DNA of 64,000 nt from Hyperoodon ampullatus (lineage: Eukaryota > Chordata > Mammalia > Artiodactyla > Ziphiidae). How positions within the stretch are numbered: the stretch's first letter is position 1; each line of letters begins with the position of its first letter. The stretch is from assembly GCA_949752795.1 (NCBI GenBank), contig CATKHW010000060.1:372001-436000 (forward strand), in the 5' to 3' direction. This document shows, piece after piece, positions 21,716-35,465 of the stretch. Made by a program: the position numbers and the translations under genes. Below the pieces are notes generated by a model, which saw nothing but the letters and a program-made list of their open reading frames with translations, was not told the origin of the DNA and did no database searches.

Positions 21716-23454
21716 TGCCTGGGAAACCGAGATGAATGTACACCGTGTGCTCAGGAAAGGTGTCTAAAATGCACCTCATTTTTGATCTCCTGGTGCTGGG
21801 GTTCGCCATTCCAGCCACATTACTAACAATTTCCCCAGTTGGAGGATCAGCACCTTTAACCTCCTGTTTTACACAGTTTGCAATTTGTGCAGAGGATAAA
21901 TGGGAAGAGGGGGAACCAATGAGAGATTAGCTGTAGGACTTTTGACAGGCACATGTCACTCTAATTTCCCATTAGGAAGAAGAATTAACCAAAGGCTCAG
22001 CCTGCCTCCCCAGAACCAGAATAGGGCCAGAAGTAATCCAATGGTTTGGCGGCCAGCTCACAAAAAAAGCGAGTTGCAAAATGGAGCTCAGGAGCAGACA
22101 ATTCAAAGACCTGCAAAGATATAAATGATAACCAACGTCCAAAAATATATTCAGGTAAGGTAACGAAGAGGATCTGAATGAGAGGCAGAATTGCAGGAAA
22201 CATATTTCAAAAGGTAGATTGTACTCACATTTAAAGCATATGAAAAGCAGCAGAATTTCTAAAATGAGGCGGTTGGGCAAAAGGGTGTATGCATTTTTTT
22301 CGTGAATATCTTCAGGAAAAAAACACATGCAGAGTTTTTGTCCAACCAAGCAAGAGGGAAATGCAAATCCGCACAACAAAGAAGTCTCAATTTCCACTGC
22401 TCAGAAAGGCCATCCAAAAAATGTGTACAAACCAGAAATGCAGGAGAGGCCATGGAAAACAGGGAGGCTAGTCACGCTGATGGGTGGGGTATAAATATCC
22501 AAGAGCCACTCTGAAGAAGTGTATGCTGTTTTTAAAACATCTAAAATACAAAGCCCCGGAGCAAGGGGACTTCAACTCATGGACATATAACTTGGGAAGA
22601 CTAAATGTCAATAAGACACAGGCACCCCAAAGTTTAGGGCTGCTCTGCATACAAGAACCTCAACTTTGGTACACCTAAAATATCCCAGGAAAAAGAGAAA
22701 TGCATAAAGAACTTGTGGTAATTTTGTACAACGGAATATCACTCAGACGTGAAATCAATGTATACAAGGCCAGTAGCAGCATAAAGAGTGGATTTAGGTA
22801 TGATGATTTTAAGGGAAATTAGTCACACAGAAAAAGAATCTTATCATAAGATATCACTTATAGAGGGAATGTCAATATCACAACACATGAACTGAATTAG
22901 GAAAGAGAACAGAGTCTCACATTTAGCAAAAATCTCTTATGCCTGCTTCAGGGGAAAGGAGAGGTGGGGTGATGCATAAAACCAGAGTTTGATATTAGCA
23001 CAGGTACCATTCCATAAACCAAATACAGAATAGACAAGACCTACACCTTCCTCAGTGAACGGGACTCAACACCCCTATGCCCCACAGAGGAATATATCTG
23101 ACTACTAAGAATCTTAAAACCTATGTATTGATATGTCTCCGTAAGGGAATCAATTGTGTCTAGACTGGCATAAACACGTCAGTGAAAATCAGCTCAACCC
23201 CATTATAAAAATGAATTTCAAAAAACCCCAAAAAACAGCGAAATTCTTACACAATTCCTTCAGGGTTTCTGATGAAACCTGGAATGACCCTATCTGCAAA
23301 GACAGCTGGATGAGACATAAGGCTGGACACTTGGGACTGAGAGGACTGGTGAGATTGGGAGAGAAAATGCAGACCTTTTAAAGTAGTAAGGCATGCCACC
23401 ATTCCATGTGTCCCAAATCTCCAGGTAGAAGGGTATATCACTACAATTATAACA
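21716..23454 (+). repeat. Diverged satellite copy D2
   Basis: Full unit of 1,739 bp, intermediate in divergence between D1 and the main array. The palindrome site near 22270-22340 is degenerate. Confidence 0.88.
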
Positions 23455-24209
23455 TGTATGGGAAACCTAGAAAATGGACACCCTGTGATGGTGAAAGGTT
23501 TCTAAAACTCTCCTAATTTTTCCTCTCCTTGTGCTCCACTTTGGCATTCCAACTGCTTTACTATCAATCTCCCAACTTAGGAGAGTCAGCCCCTATAACC
23601 TCCTGGTTCGCACAGTTTGCTAATTGTGCAGAGGATGAAAGGGAAGAGGGAGAACCAATCAGAGAGTAGATGTAGGCATTTGGAAGGTCACATGTCACTC
23701 TAAGTTCCCGGCAGGAAGAAGAATTAACCAAAGCCTCAACCACCCACAGGGAACCAATATAGCGACCCCTGGAACCAGTATAGGTCCTGAAGCAAAATTG
23801 TGGATTTGCGGCCAGCTCACAAAGATGGGATTTGAAAATTGGAGCTCAGGGGCACAGCAATTCACAAACCTGCAGACTTATAAAGGACTACTCTCTTCCA
23901 AAAATCTGTTGAGGGAAGGCAATGAAGCGGACTTGAAAATGAGGCAGAATTGCACAAAACATATTTCAAGAGGTAAATTGGAATCGCCTTTAAAGCACAG
24001 GAAAAACATCCCAACTTGGACAGAGATGCACTTGGCCAAAAAGGGCGTATGCCTTTTCTCCTGAATATATTCAGAAGAAAACGCATACTCCCTTTTTGGC
24101 CAATCAAGCAAGTGCGCAATACAAATCCACACTACAAAGAATTGTCACTTACCACCGGTCAAAAGGGACATCCGAATATCTGTAAAAACCAGAAAGGCAA
24201 GAGAGAGAT
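23455..24209 (+). repeat. Diverged satellite copy D3, cut by the minisatellite
   Basis: Follows the unit to aaaaaccagaaaggcaagag (offset about 750) and then passes into the 24-25 bp minisatellite. It contains a local repeat of ggaaccagtataggtcctga-like sequence near 23750-23790. The palindrome at about 24031-24104 is well preserved, with a few mismatches. Confidence 0.88.
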
Positions 24210-24407
24210 GGCAAGGGCATGAAGCAATGTGATCCCAGTGGTCATGGAGGATTGTGATGACAAGCGCATGGAGAATTGTGATGACAAGATTATGTACCAT
24301 TTTGTTGACAAAGGCAAGGACCATTATGATGACAAGGTTCATGGAGCACTGTGATGACAAGCATCACGGAGAATTGTGATTACAGGGGTCCTGGAGCTTT
24401 GTGATGA

Positions 24408-25165
24408 CAAAGGTCATGAAGCATTGTGATGACTGGAGTCAGGGAGCATTGTGATGACAGGGGTCATAGAGCATTGTGATGAAAGGGCATGGAGCATAGT
24501 GATGACAGGGGCATGTTGCATTGGTTTGACAAGTTTCAGGGATTATTGTGATGACAGTGGGCATGGCGCATTGTGATGACAAGGGCATGGAGCATTGTGA
24601 TGAGAAGGTCATGGAGTATTGTGAAGAAGGGTGTCAGGGAGCATTGTGATGACATATGTCATGGTCCATTGCGATGACAATGGAATGGAGCATTGTGATG
24701 CCAAGTGTCATGGAGGATTGTGATGACAAAGGTAATGGAGCATTTTGATGACAAGCGCTTGGAGCATTGTGATGACAAGGGTCATGGAGCATTGTGATAA
24801 CAAGGGCCATTGAGAATTTTGATGACATGTTCATGAAGCATTGTGATGACAATCACATGGAGCTTGCTGTGACAGGGATCATGGAGCATTGCGATAACAA
24901 GTGCATAGAGAATTGTGATGACAAAGCATGTAACACTGTGATGAAAAGCATCATGGAGCACAGTGATGCCAAGAACGTGGAGAATTGTGATGACAGGGGA
25001 CATGGAGCATTGTAATGACCAGGGCATGGAGTATTGTGATGGCAAGACCGTGGAGCATTGTGATGAGAAGACCATGGATAATTGTGATGATGAGCGTCAT
25101 GGAACACTGTAATGACAAGGGGTATGGAGCATTGTGATAACAGGGGTCATGGAGCATTGTGATGA
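24408..25165 (+). repeat. Higher-order block 1a in the minisatellite
   Basis: The same series of unit variants recurs 2,210 bp downstream, including the unusual units gatgactggagtca, gaagaagggtgtcaggg and ggccattgagaattttgatg. Confidence 0.8.
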
Positions 25166-26617
25166 CAAGTTTCATGGAGCATTCTGATGACAAGCTTGTG
25201 GAGTATTTTGATGACAATGACATGGAGCATTTTGATGAAAATGGCATGGATCATTGTGATGAAAAAGGCATGGAGACTTGTCATGACAGGGTTCAATGAG
25301 CATACTGATGACAAGTATCAGGGAGCATTGTGATGACAAGTGTATTGAGAATTGTGATGACAAAGGTCATGGAGCATTGTGATGAGAAGTCCATGGATAA
25401 TTTTGATGACCAGCGTCATGGGGCGTTGTGATGACAAGTGTTATGGAACATTGTGATCACAAGGGTTTGGAGCATTGTGATGAGAGAGGTCATCGAGAAT
25501 TTTGATTTCATTGTGATGACAATAGCATGAAGCATTATGATGATGGGCATGGTGCATTGTGATGACAGGGTTCATGGAGCATTGAGATGCAAAGAGGCAT
25601 GGATCATTGTAATAACAAGGGTCTTGGAGCATTGTGATGACAAGGGCATGGAGTATTGTGATGAGAAGGCCATGGAGCATTCTGATGACATGCGTCAGGG
25701 AGCTTTGTGATGACATGGGCATGGAGCATTGTGATTACAGGGGTCTTGGGGCATTGTGATGACAAGGGCCATGGAGTCTTGTGATGACAAGCCGTAGAAC
25801 ATTGTGATGGCATGGGTCATGGAGCATTGTTATGACAGGTGTAATGGAGCATTGTGATGACAAGGGCATGGAGCATTGGTCTGAAAAGTTTCATGGATTA
25901 TTGTGATGAGAGTGAGCATGGAGCATTGTGATGACAAGGGCACGGAACACAGTGATACATGTGTCATGGAGGATTGCAATGACAAGGGCATGGAGCATTG
26001 TGATGACAAGCGTCATGGAGCTTTGTGATGACAACGGCATGGAGCAATGTGATGAGAGGTTTCATGGAGCTTTGTGATGACAATGGCATGGAGCATTGTG
26101 ATTCCAAGGGTCATGGAGCTTTGTGATGACATAGGCCATGGAGCATTTTGATGACAAGAGTGTGGTGCATTGTGATGAGAAGGGCAGGGAGCATTGTGAT
26201 GACAGGGTCATGGAGCAATTGGATGAAAAGGGTCATGGAACATTTTGATGACAGTGTTTATGGAACATTGTGATGTTAGGGGTCATGGAGAATTGTGATG
26301 ACAAGGCTGTGGAGCATTGTGATGAGAAACGCAGGGCACATTGTGATGACATGGGTCATGGATCATTGTGCTGACAAACGCATGGAGCATTGTGATGACA
26401 AGGTTTGTGGAGCATTGTGATGACAACGATGTGGAGCATTGTGATGACAAGCGCATGGAATATTTGATGCCATGTGTCATGGAGTAATGTGCTGACAAAG
26501 GCATGGAGCATTGTGATGACAAGGGTCACTGAGCATTGTGATGAAATGTTCATGGAGTGTTGTGGTCACAAAGGTTACAGATCCTTGTGATGACGAGGGC
26601 ATGGACCATTGTGATGA

Positions 26618-27370
26618 CAAAGGTCATGAAGCATTGTGATGACTGGAGTCACGGAGCATTGTGATGACAGGGGTCATAGAGCATTGTGATGAAAGGGCAT
26701 GGAGCCTTGTGATGACAGGGTCATGGAGCATTTTTCTGACAAGTTTAATGGATTATTGTGATGACAGTGGGCATGGCGCATTGTGATGGCAAGGGCATGG
26801 AGCACTGTGATGAGAAGGTCATGGAGTATTGTGAAGAAGGGTGTCAGGGAGCATTGTGATGACATATGTCATGGTCTATTGCAATGACAATGGAATGTAA
26901 CATTGTGATGCCAAGTGTCATGGAGGATTGTGATGACAAAGGTCATGGAGCATTTTGATGACAAGGGCTTGGAGCATTCTGATGACAAGGGTCATGGAGC
27001 ATTGTGATAACAAGGGCCATTGAGAATTTTGATGACATGTTCATGAAGCATTGTGATGACAATCACATGGAGCTTGCTATGACAGGGGTCATGGAGCATT
27101 ATGATGACAAGTGCATAGAGAATTGTGATGACAAAACATGTAACACTGTGATGAGAAGTATCATGGAGCATAGTGATGCCAAGAACGTGGAGAATTGTGA
27201 TGACACGGGACATGGAGCATTGTGATGACCAGGTCATGGAGCATTGTGATGGCAAGACCGTGGAGCATTGTGATGAGAAGACCATGGATAATTGTGATGA
27301 CGAGCGTCATGGAGCACTGTAATGACAAGGGGTATGGAGCATTGTGATGACAGGGGTAATGGAGCATTGT
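26618..27370 (+). repeat. Higher-order block 1b in the minisatellite
   Basis: Second copy of the block at 24408, with point changes. It is followed by a local duplication of about 171 bp in which ggcaagaccgtgg recurs near 27252 and 27423. Confidence 0.8.
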
Positions 27371-30300
27371 GATGACTGGGGACATGGAGCATCGTGATGA
27401 CCAAGGCATGGGGCATTGTGATGGCAAGACCGTGGGGCATTGTGATGAGAAGACCATGGATAATTGTGATGACGAGCGTCATGGAACACTGTAATGACAA
27501 GGGGTATGGAGCATTGTGATGACAGGGGTCATGGAGCATTCTGAAGACAATGATCATGGAGCATTCTGATGACAAGCTTGTGGAGTATTGTGATGACAAT
27601 GACGTGGAGCGTTGTGATGAAAAGGGCATGGAGCATTCTGATGAAAGAGGCATGGAGCCTTTTCATGACAGTGTTCAAGGAGTATTCTGACGACAAGTGT
27701 CAGGGAACATTGTGATGACAAGTGTATTGAGAATTGTGATGACAAAGGTCATGGAGCATTGTGACGACAAGTGCATGGAGTATTGTCATGACAGTCATCA
27801 TGGAGTGTTGTGATGACAAGTGTTATGGAACATTGTGATCACAAGGGGTTGGAGCATTGTGATGACAGAGGTCATGGACCATTTTGATTTCAAGGAGCAT
27901 GGAGCATTGTGATGACAAGGGCATGGAGCAATGTGATCCCAAGGTTCATGGAGGATTGTGATGAAAATGGTAAAGGAGTATTGTGATGACAAGCTCATGG
28001 AGCATTGTGATGACAAGGTCATGTAGGATTTTGATGACACAGGCATGGAGAATTGTGATGATAAGGGTCATGGAGCACTGTGATGATAAGCGTCACGGAG
28101 CATTGTGATTACAGGGGTCATGGAGCATTGGGATGACAAGGGCATGGATCATTGTGATGACAATTGTCATGGAGCATTGGGCTGAAAATGTTCATGGAGC
28201 ATTGTGATGACAAGGGAATGGAGCATTGTGATGACAAGAGTCCCGGATCATTGTGTTGTCAGGGGTCATGGAGTGTTGTGATGACAGTGGTCATGGAGGA
28301 CTGTGATGATATGGGTCATGGAGCATTGTGATGAGAAGGTCATGAAGCATTGGGCTGAAAATGTTCATGGAGTATTGTGATGACAGGGGTCATGGAGCAT
28401 TGTAATGAGAAGGGAATTGAGCACTGTGATGACAAGGTCCTGGAGCATTGTGATGGGAAGTCCATGGAGCCTTGTGATGACAATTCTCATGGAACATTCT
28501 GATGAAAAGGGGCATGGAGCATTGTGATTACAGGGGTCTTGGAGCATTGTGATGACAAGGGCATGGAGCATTGTGATGAGAAGGCCATGGAGCATTCTGA
28601 TGACATGTGTCATGGAGCTTTGTGCTGACAAGGGCATGGAGCATTGTGATGAAAATGGCATGGATCATTGTTATGAAAAAGGCATGGAGCCTTGTCATGA
28701 CAGGGTTCTAGGAGCATACTGACGACAAGTGTCACGGAGCATTGTGATGACAAGTGTATTGAGCATTGTGATGACAAAGTTCATGGAGCATTGTGATGAG
28801 AAGACCATGGATAATTGTGATGATGAGCGTCATGGGGTGTTGTGATGATAAGTTTTAGGGAACATGGTGATCACAAGGGTTTGGAGCATTGTGATGAGAG
28901 AGGTCATGGAGCATTTTGATTTCATTGTGATGACAATAGCCTGAAGCATTATGGTGATGGGCATGGTGCATTGTGATGACAGCGTTCATGGAGCATTGAG
29001 ATGAAAAGGGGCATGGAGCATTGTGATTACAGGGGTCTTGGAGCATTGTGATGACAAGGGCAAGGAGCATTGTGATGAGAAGGCCATGGAGCATTCTGAT
29101 GACATGTGTCATTGAGCTTTGTGATGACAAGGGCATGGAGCATTGTGATTACAGGGGTCTTGGAGCATTGTGATGACAAGGGTCATGGAGCCTTGTGATG
29201 ACAATGGTGTGGAACATTGTGATGGCAGGTGTCATGGAGCATTGTTATGACAGGGGTAATGGAGCATTGTGATGAGAAGGGCATGGAGCATTGGTCTGAA
29301 AAGTTTCATGGATTATTGTGATGAGAGTGGGCATGGAGCATTGTGATGACAAGGTCACGGAACACTGTGATCCATGGGCCATGGAGGATTGTAATGACAA
29401 GGGCATGGAGCATTGTGATGAGAAGGGCATCGAACATTGTTTTGACAAGTGTCATGGAGCTTTGTGATGACAAGGGCATGGAACAATGTGATGAGAGGGT
29501 TCATGGAACATTGTGATTCCAAGGGTTATGGAGCTTTGTGATGACAAAAGTCATGGAGCATTTTGATGTCAAGGGCGTGGTGCATTGTGTTGAGAAGGGC
29601 AGGGAGCATTTTGATGACAGGGTCATGTAGCAATTTGATGAAAAGTGTAATGGAACATTTTGATGACAGGGGTTATAGAACATTGTGATGTCAGGGGTCA
29701 TGGAGCTTTGGGATGAAAAGGGTCATGGAGCATTTTGATGACAGGGGTTATGGAACATTGTGATGTCAGGGGTCATGGAACATTGTGATGATAAGGGGAT
29801 GTAGCATTGTGATGACAGGGGTCATGGAACATTGTGATTACAGGGGTGAGGGAGTATTGTGATGACTAGTGATGGAACATTGTGATATCTCTGTTGAGAG
29901 AGCATTTTGATGAGAAGTGCATGGAGCATTGTGATTACAAGGTTTATGGAGCATTACGATGACAAGGTTGTGGACCGTTGTGATGAAAATCACGTGGCAC
30001 ATTGTGATGACAAGGGTCATGGAGCATTGTTCTGACAAAGGCATGGAGCATTGTGATGAAAAGTTCATGGAGTATTGTGGTTACAAAGGTCACAGAGCTT
30101 TGTGATGATGTGGGCATGGACCACTGTGATGACAAATGTTATGAAGCATTGTGATGACTGGAGTCACAGAGCATTGTGATGACAGGTGTCATGGAGCATT
30201 GTGATGACAAGGGCATGGAGCATTGTGATGACAGGGGCATGGAGCATTGGTCTGACAAGTTTAATAGATTATTGTGATGACAGTGGGCATGGGGCATTGT

Positions 30301-33300
30301 GATGACAAGGGCATGGGGCATTGTGATGAGCAGGTCATGGAGTATTGTGAAGACAGGTGTCAGGGAGCATTGTGATGACATATGTCATGGTCCCTTGCGA
30401 TGACAATGGCATGGAGCATTGTGATGCCAAATGTAATGGAGGATTGTGATGACAAATATAATGGAGCATTGTGATGACTAGGGCTTGGAGCATTATGATG
30501 ACAAGGGCCATTGAAAATTTTCATGACAAGGTCGTGAAGCATTGTGATGACAAGGTGCTGGAGCATTGTGATGAGAAAACCATGGAGCCTTGTGAGACAA
30601 GTCTCATGGAGCATACTGATGAAAAGGGGCACGGAGCATTGTGATTAGAGTGTCTTGGAAAATTGTGATGACAAGGGCATGGAGCATTGTGATGAGAAGG
30701 CCAAGGAGCAGTCTGATGACATGCGTCATTGAGCTTTGTGATGACAAGGGCATGGAGCATTGTAATTACAGGTGTCTTGGAGCATTGTGATGAAAAACGC
30801 ATGGATCATTGTGATGAAAAAGGCATGAAGCCTTGTCATGACAGGGTTCAAGGAGCATATAGAGAACAAGTGTCTGGGTGCATTTTGATGACAAGTGTAT
30901 TGAGCATTGTGATGACAAAGGTCATGGAGCATTGTGATGAGAAGACCATAGATAATTGAGATGACGAGCGTCATGGGGCATTGTGATGACAAGTGTTATG
31001 GAATATTGTGATCACAAGGGTTTGGAGCAGTGTTATGACAGAGGTCATGGAGAATTTTGATTTCATTGTGATGACAATAGCCTGAAGCATTATGATGATG
31101 GGCATGGTGCATTGTGATGACAGGGTTCATGGATCATTGAGATAAAAAGGGACATGGAGCATTGTGATTACAGGTGTCTTGGAGCATTGTGATGAGAAGG
31201 GTCATGGAGCCTTGTGATGACAAGGCCATGGAACATCGTGATGGCAGGGGTCATGGAGCATTGTTATCACAGGGGTAATGGAGCACTGTGATGGCAAGGG
31301 CATGGAGCATTCTGATGACATGCATCATGGAGCTTTGTGATGACAAGGGCATGTAGCACTGTGATTACAGGGGTCTTGGAGCATTGTGATGACAAGGGTC
31401 ATGGAGCCTTGTGATGACAAGGCCGTGGAACGTTGTGATGGCAGGGGTCATGGAGCATTGTTATGACAGGGGTAATGGAGCATTGTGATGACAAGGGCAT
31501 GGAACATTTGTCTGAAAAGTTTCATGGATTATTGTGATGAGAGTGGGCATGGAGCATTGTGATGACAAGGGCACGGAACACAGTGATCCATGGGTCATGG
31601 AGGATTGTAATGACAAGGGCATGGAGCATTGTGATGAGAAGGGCATCGAGCAGTGTGATGACAAGCACCATGGAGCTTTTTGATGACAATTGCATGGAAC
31701 AATGTGATGAGAGGTTTCATGGGGTATTGTGATGACAATGGCATGGAGCATTGTGATGCCAAGGGTCATGGAGCTTTGTGATGACAAAGGTAATGGAGCA
31801 TTTTGATGACAAGGGCGTGGTGCATTGTGATGAGAAGGGCAGGGAGCATTGTGATGACATTGTCATGGACCAATTTGATGAAAAGGGTCATGGAACATTT
31901 TGATGAGAGGCGTTATGTAACATTGTGATGTCAGGGGTCATGGAGCATTTTGATGAAAAGGGTCATGGAGCATTTTGATGACAGGGGTTATGGAACATTG
32001 TGATGTCAGGGATCATCGAACATTGTGATGATAAGTGCATGTAGCATTGTGATGACAGGAGTCATGGAACATAGTGATGACAGGGTTGAGGGAGTATTGT
32101 GATGAATAGTGATGTAACATTGTGTTATCAGTGGTGAGAGAGCATTTTGATTTGAAGTGCATGGAGCATTGTGATGACAAGGTTTATGGAGCATTGTGAT
32201 GACAAGATTGTGGAGCACTGTGACGACAAGCGCATGGTGCATTGTGATGACATGGGTCATGGAGCATTGTGCTGACAAGCGCATGGAGCATTGTGATGAC
32301 AAGGGTCATGGAGCATTGTGCTGAGAAAGGCATAGAGCATTGTGATGACAAGGGTCAAAGAGCATTGTGATGAAAAGTTCATGAAGCATTGTGGTTAAAA
32401 AGGTCACAGAGACTGTTGGTGACAAGGGCATGGACCATTGTGATGACATAGGTCATGAAGCCTTGTGATGACTGGAGTCACGGAGCATTGTGATGACAGG
32501 GGTCATGGAGCATTGTGATAACAAGGGCATGGGGCATTGTGATGAAAAGGGCATGGAGCATTGGTCTAATAAGTTTCATGGCTTATTGCGATGACAGTTG
32601 GAATGGCGCATTGTGATGACAAGGGCATGGAGCATTGTGATGACCAGGTCATTCATTATTGTGAAGACAGGTGTCAGGGAGCATTGTGATGACATATGTA
32701 ATGGCCCATTGTGATGACAATGCCATGGAGCATTGTGATGCCAAGGGTCGTGGAGGATTCTGATGACAAAGGTAATGGAGTATTGTGATGACAATGGCTT
32801 GGAGCATTGTGATGACAAGGGTCAGGCAGCATTGTGCTGACAAGGGCATGGAAAATTGTGATGACAAAGGACATGGAGCATTCTGATGACAAGCTTGTGG
32901 AGTATTTTGATGACAATGGCATGGAGCATTGTGATGAAAACGGCATGGTGCATTTTGATGAAAAAGGCATGGCGCCTTTTTGTGACAGGGTTCAAGTAGC
33001 ATTCTGATGACAAGTGTCAGGGAGCATTGTGATGGCAAGTGTATCGAGAATTGTGATGACAAAGGTCATGGAGCATTGTGATGAAAAGGGCATGGAGTAT
33101 TGTGATGACAGGCATCATGGAGCATTGTGATGACGAGTGTTATGGAACATTGTGATCACAAGGGTTTGGAGCATTGTGATGACAGAGGTCATGGATCATT
33201 TTGATTTCAAGGAGCATGGAGCATTGTGATGACAAGGGCATGGAGCAATGTGATCCCAAGGTTCATGGAGGATTGTGATGGCCATAGTAATGGAGTATTG

Positions 33301-34852
33301 TGATGACAAGTGCATAGAACATTGTAATGAAAAGGTCATGTAGCATTTTGCTGACAAAGGCATGGAGCACTGTGATGACAGGTGTCATGGAGCACTATGA
33401 TGACAAGCGTCATGGAGCATTGTGATTACAGGGGTCATGGAGCATTGGGATGACAAGAGCATGCATCATTGTGATGACAAGTGTCATGGAGCATTGGGCT
33501 GAAAATGGCATGGATCATTGTGATGAAAAAGGCATGGAGCCTTGTCATGAAAGGGTTCAGGGAGCATACTGATGGCAAGAGTCAGGGAGCATTGTGATGA
33601 CATGTGTATTGCGCATTGTGATGACAAATGTCATGGGGCATTGTGATGAGAATTCCATGGATAATTGTGATGACTAGCGTCATGGGGTATTGTGATGACA
33701 AGTGTTATGGAACATTGTGATCACAAGGGTTTGGAGCATTGTGATGACAGAGGTCATAGAGCATTTTGATTTCGTTGTGATGACAAGAGCATGAAGCATT
33801 ATGATGATGGGCATGGTGCATTGTGATGACAGGGTTCATGGAGCATTGTGATGAAAGGTGGCATGGAGCTTTGGTCTGACAAGTTTCATGGATTATTTTG
33901 ATGACAGTGGGCATGGCACATTGTGATGACAAGGGCATGGAGCATTGTGATGACAAGGTCATGGAGTATTGTGAAGACAGGTGTCAGGGAGCATTGTGAT
34001 GACATATGTCATGTTCCATTGTGATGACAATAGCACGGAGCATTGTGATGCCAAGTGTCATGGAGGATTGTTGTGAAAAAGGTAAAGGAGCATTGTGATG
34101 ATAAGCGCATGGAGCATTGAGATGACAAGGGCCATTGATAATTTTAATGTCCATGTCCTGAAACATTGTGATGACAAGCGCATGGAGCTTCCTATGACAG
34201 GGGTCATGGAGCATTGAGATGACAAGTGCATGGAGTATTGTTATGACAAGAGCATATAACATTGTGATGAGAAGTGCCATGGAGCATTGTGATGACAAGG
34301 ACGTGGAGAATTGTGAGGACAAGGGACATTGAGCTTTGAGATGACCAGGGCATGGAGCATTGGGATGGCAAAACCGTGGAGCATTGTGATGAGAAGACCA
34401 TGGGTAATTGTCATGACGAGCATCATGGAGCACTGTAATGACAAGGGGCATGAAGCATTGTGATGACAGGTGTCAGGGAGCATTGTGATGACAGGGGTCA
34501 TGGAGCATTGTGATGACAAGGGCATGGAGCATTGTGATGACAAGGGTACGGAACATTGTGATGAAAAGTGCCATTGAGAATTTAGATGATAAAGTCGTGA
34601 AGCATTGTGATGACAAACACTTGGAGCTTGCTATGACAGGGGTCATGGAACATTGCAATGACAAGTGCATGGAGAATTGTGATGGATCGAGCATGTAACT
34701 TTGTGATGAGAAGTGTCATGTAGCATTGTGATGACAAGTACTTGGAGAATTGTTATGACAAGGGACATGGAGCATTGTGATAACCAGGGAATGGAGCATT
34801 GTGATGACAGGGGTCATGGAGCATTATTATGACAAGGGCCATGGTACATTCT

Positions 34853-35465
34853 GATATAAGATATCACTTATGAAGGGAATGTAAACCTGGCTACATATGA
34901 ACTGAATTAGGAAAGAGAACAGAGTCTCAGATTTAGAAAACACTCCTATGCTTGCTTAAGGGGGAAGGAGAGGTGGGGAGACACACAAAACCAGAGTTTG
35001 ATATTAACACAGGTACCGTTCCATAATCCAAATACAGAAGAGACAAGCCCAACTCCTTCCTCAGTGAATGGGACTCACCACCCCTATTCCCCACAGAGAA
35101 ATATATCTGACTAGTAAGGATCTTAAAACCTATGTATTGATATGTCTCCATAAGGGAACCAAGTGTGTCTAGAATGACATAAACACGGCAGTGAGAATCA
35201 GCTCAAACCCACTATAAAAAAGAATTTCAAAACAAAACAAAGAAACAGTGAAATTCTTACACAACACCTTCAGGGGTTCTGATGAAACTTGGAATGACCC
35301 TATCTACAACAACAGCTGGATGTGGCATAAGGCTGTTCACCTGGGACTGAGAGGATTGGTGAGATTGGGTGAGAAAATGCAGACGCTTTAAAGCAATAAT
35401 GCCTGCCACTGATTCCATGGTTCCCAACTCTCCAGGTAGAAGGGAATATCACTACAGTTATAACA
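34853..35465 (+). repeat. Satellite copy E1, 5'-truncated by the minisatellite
   Basis: Resumes at ataagatatcacttatgaag (offset about 1,127 of the unit). D3 stopped at offset about 750, so about 380-400 bp of a unit are missing between the two flanks of the minisatellite. Confidence 0.88.

Larger units (their letters stand above)
24210..34852 (+). repeat. 10.6-kb minisatellite, 24-25 bp unit
   Basis: Roughly 430 degenerate units with consensus catggagcattgtgatgacaa followed by ggg, ggt or a similar link. The strand is skewed, with about three times as many G as C on plus. Length variation of one base between units constantly shifts reading frame. All three minus-strand frames of the consensus are free of stops, which produces many frames rich in Ser, Gln, Cys, His and Met that are not genes. 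I know of no named repeat with this unit. Confidence 0.95.

Noticed and set aside
24794..25015. Repetitive Met-Glu-His-Cys-Asp-Asp-Lys frames on plus, and Ser-Ser-Gln-Cys-Ser-Met or His-His-Asn-Ala-Pro frames on minus, as a novel repeat-protein family
   Set aside because: They are direct translations of the 24-25 bp minisatellite. Frame changes every few units, and no single frame is kept.
24210..34852. A CRISPR array
   Set aside because: There are no unique spacers between constant repeats, the unit is one degenerate tandem block, and the genome is mammalian.
24210..34852. A C/D-box snoRNA cluster, because each unit contains gtgatga, which matches a C box
   Set aside because: Units are only 24-25 bp, and no regularly placed D box (ctga) or terminal stem accompanies the C-box-like sequence.
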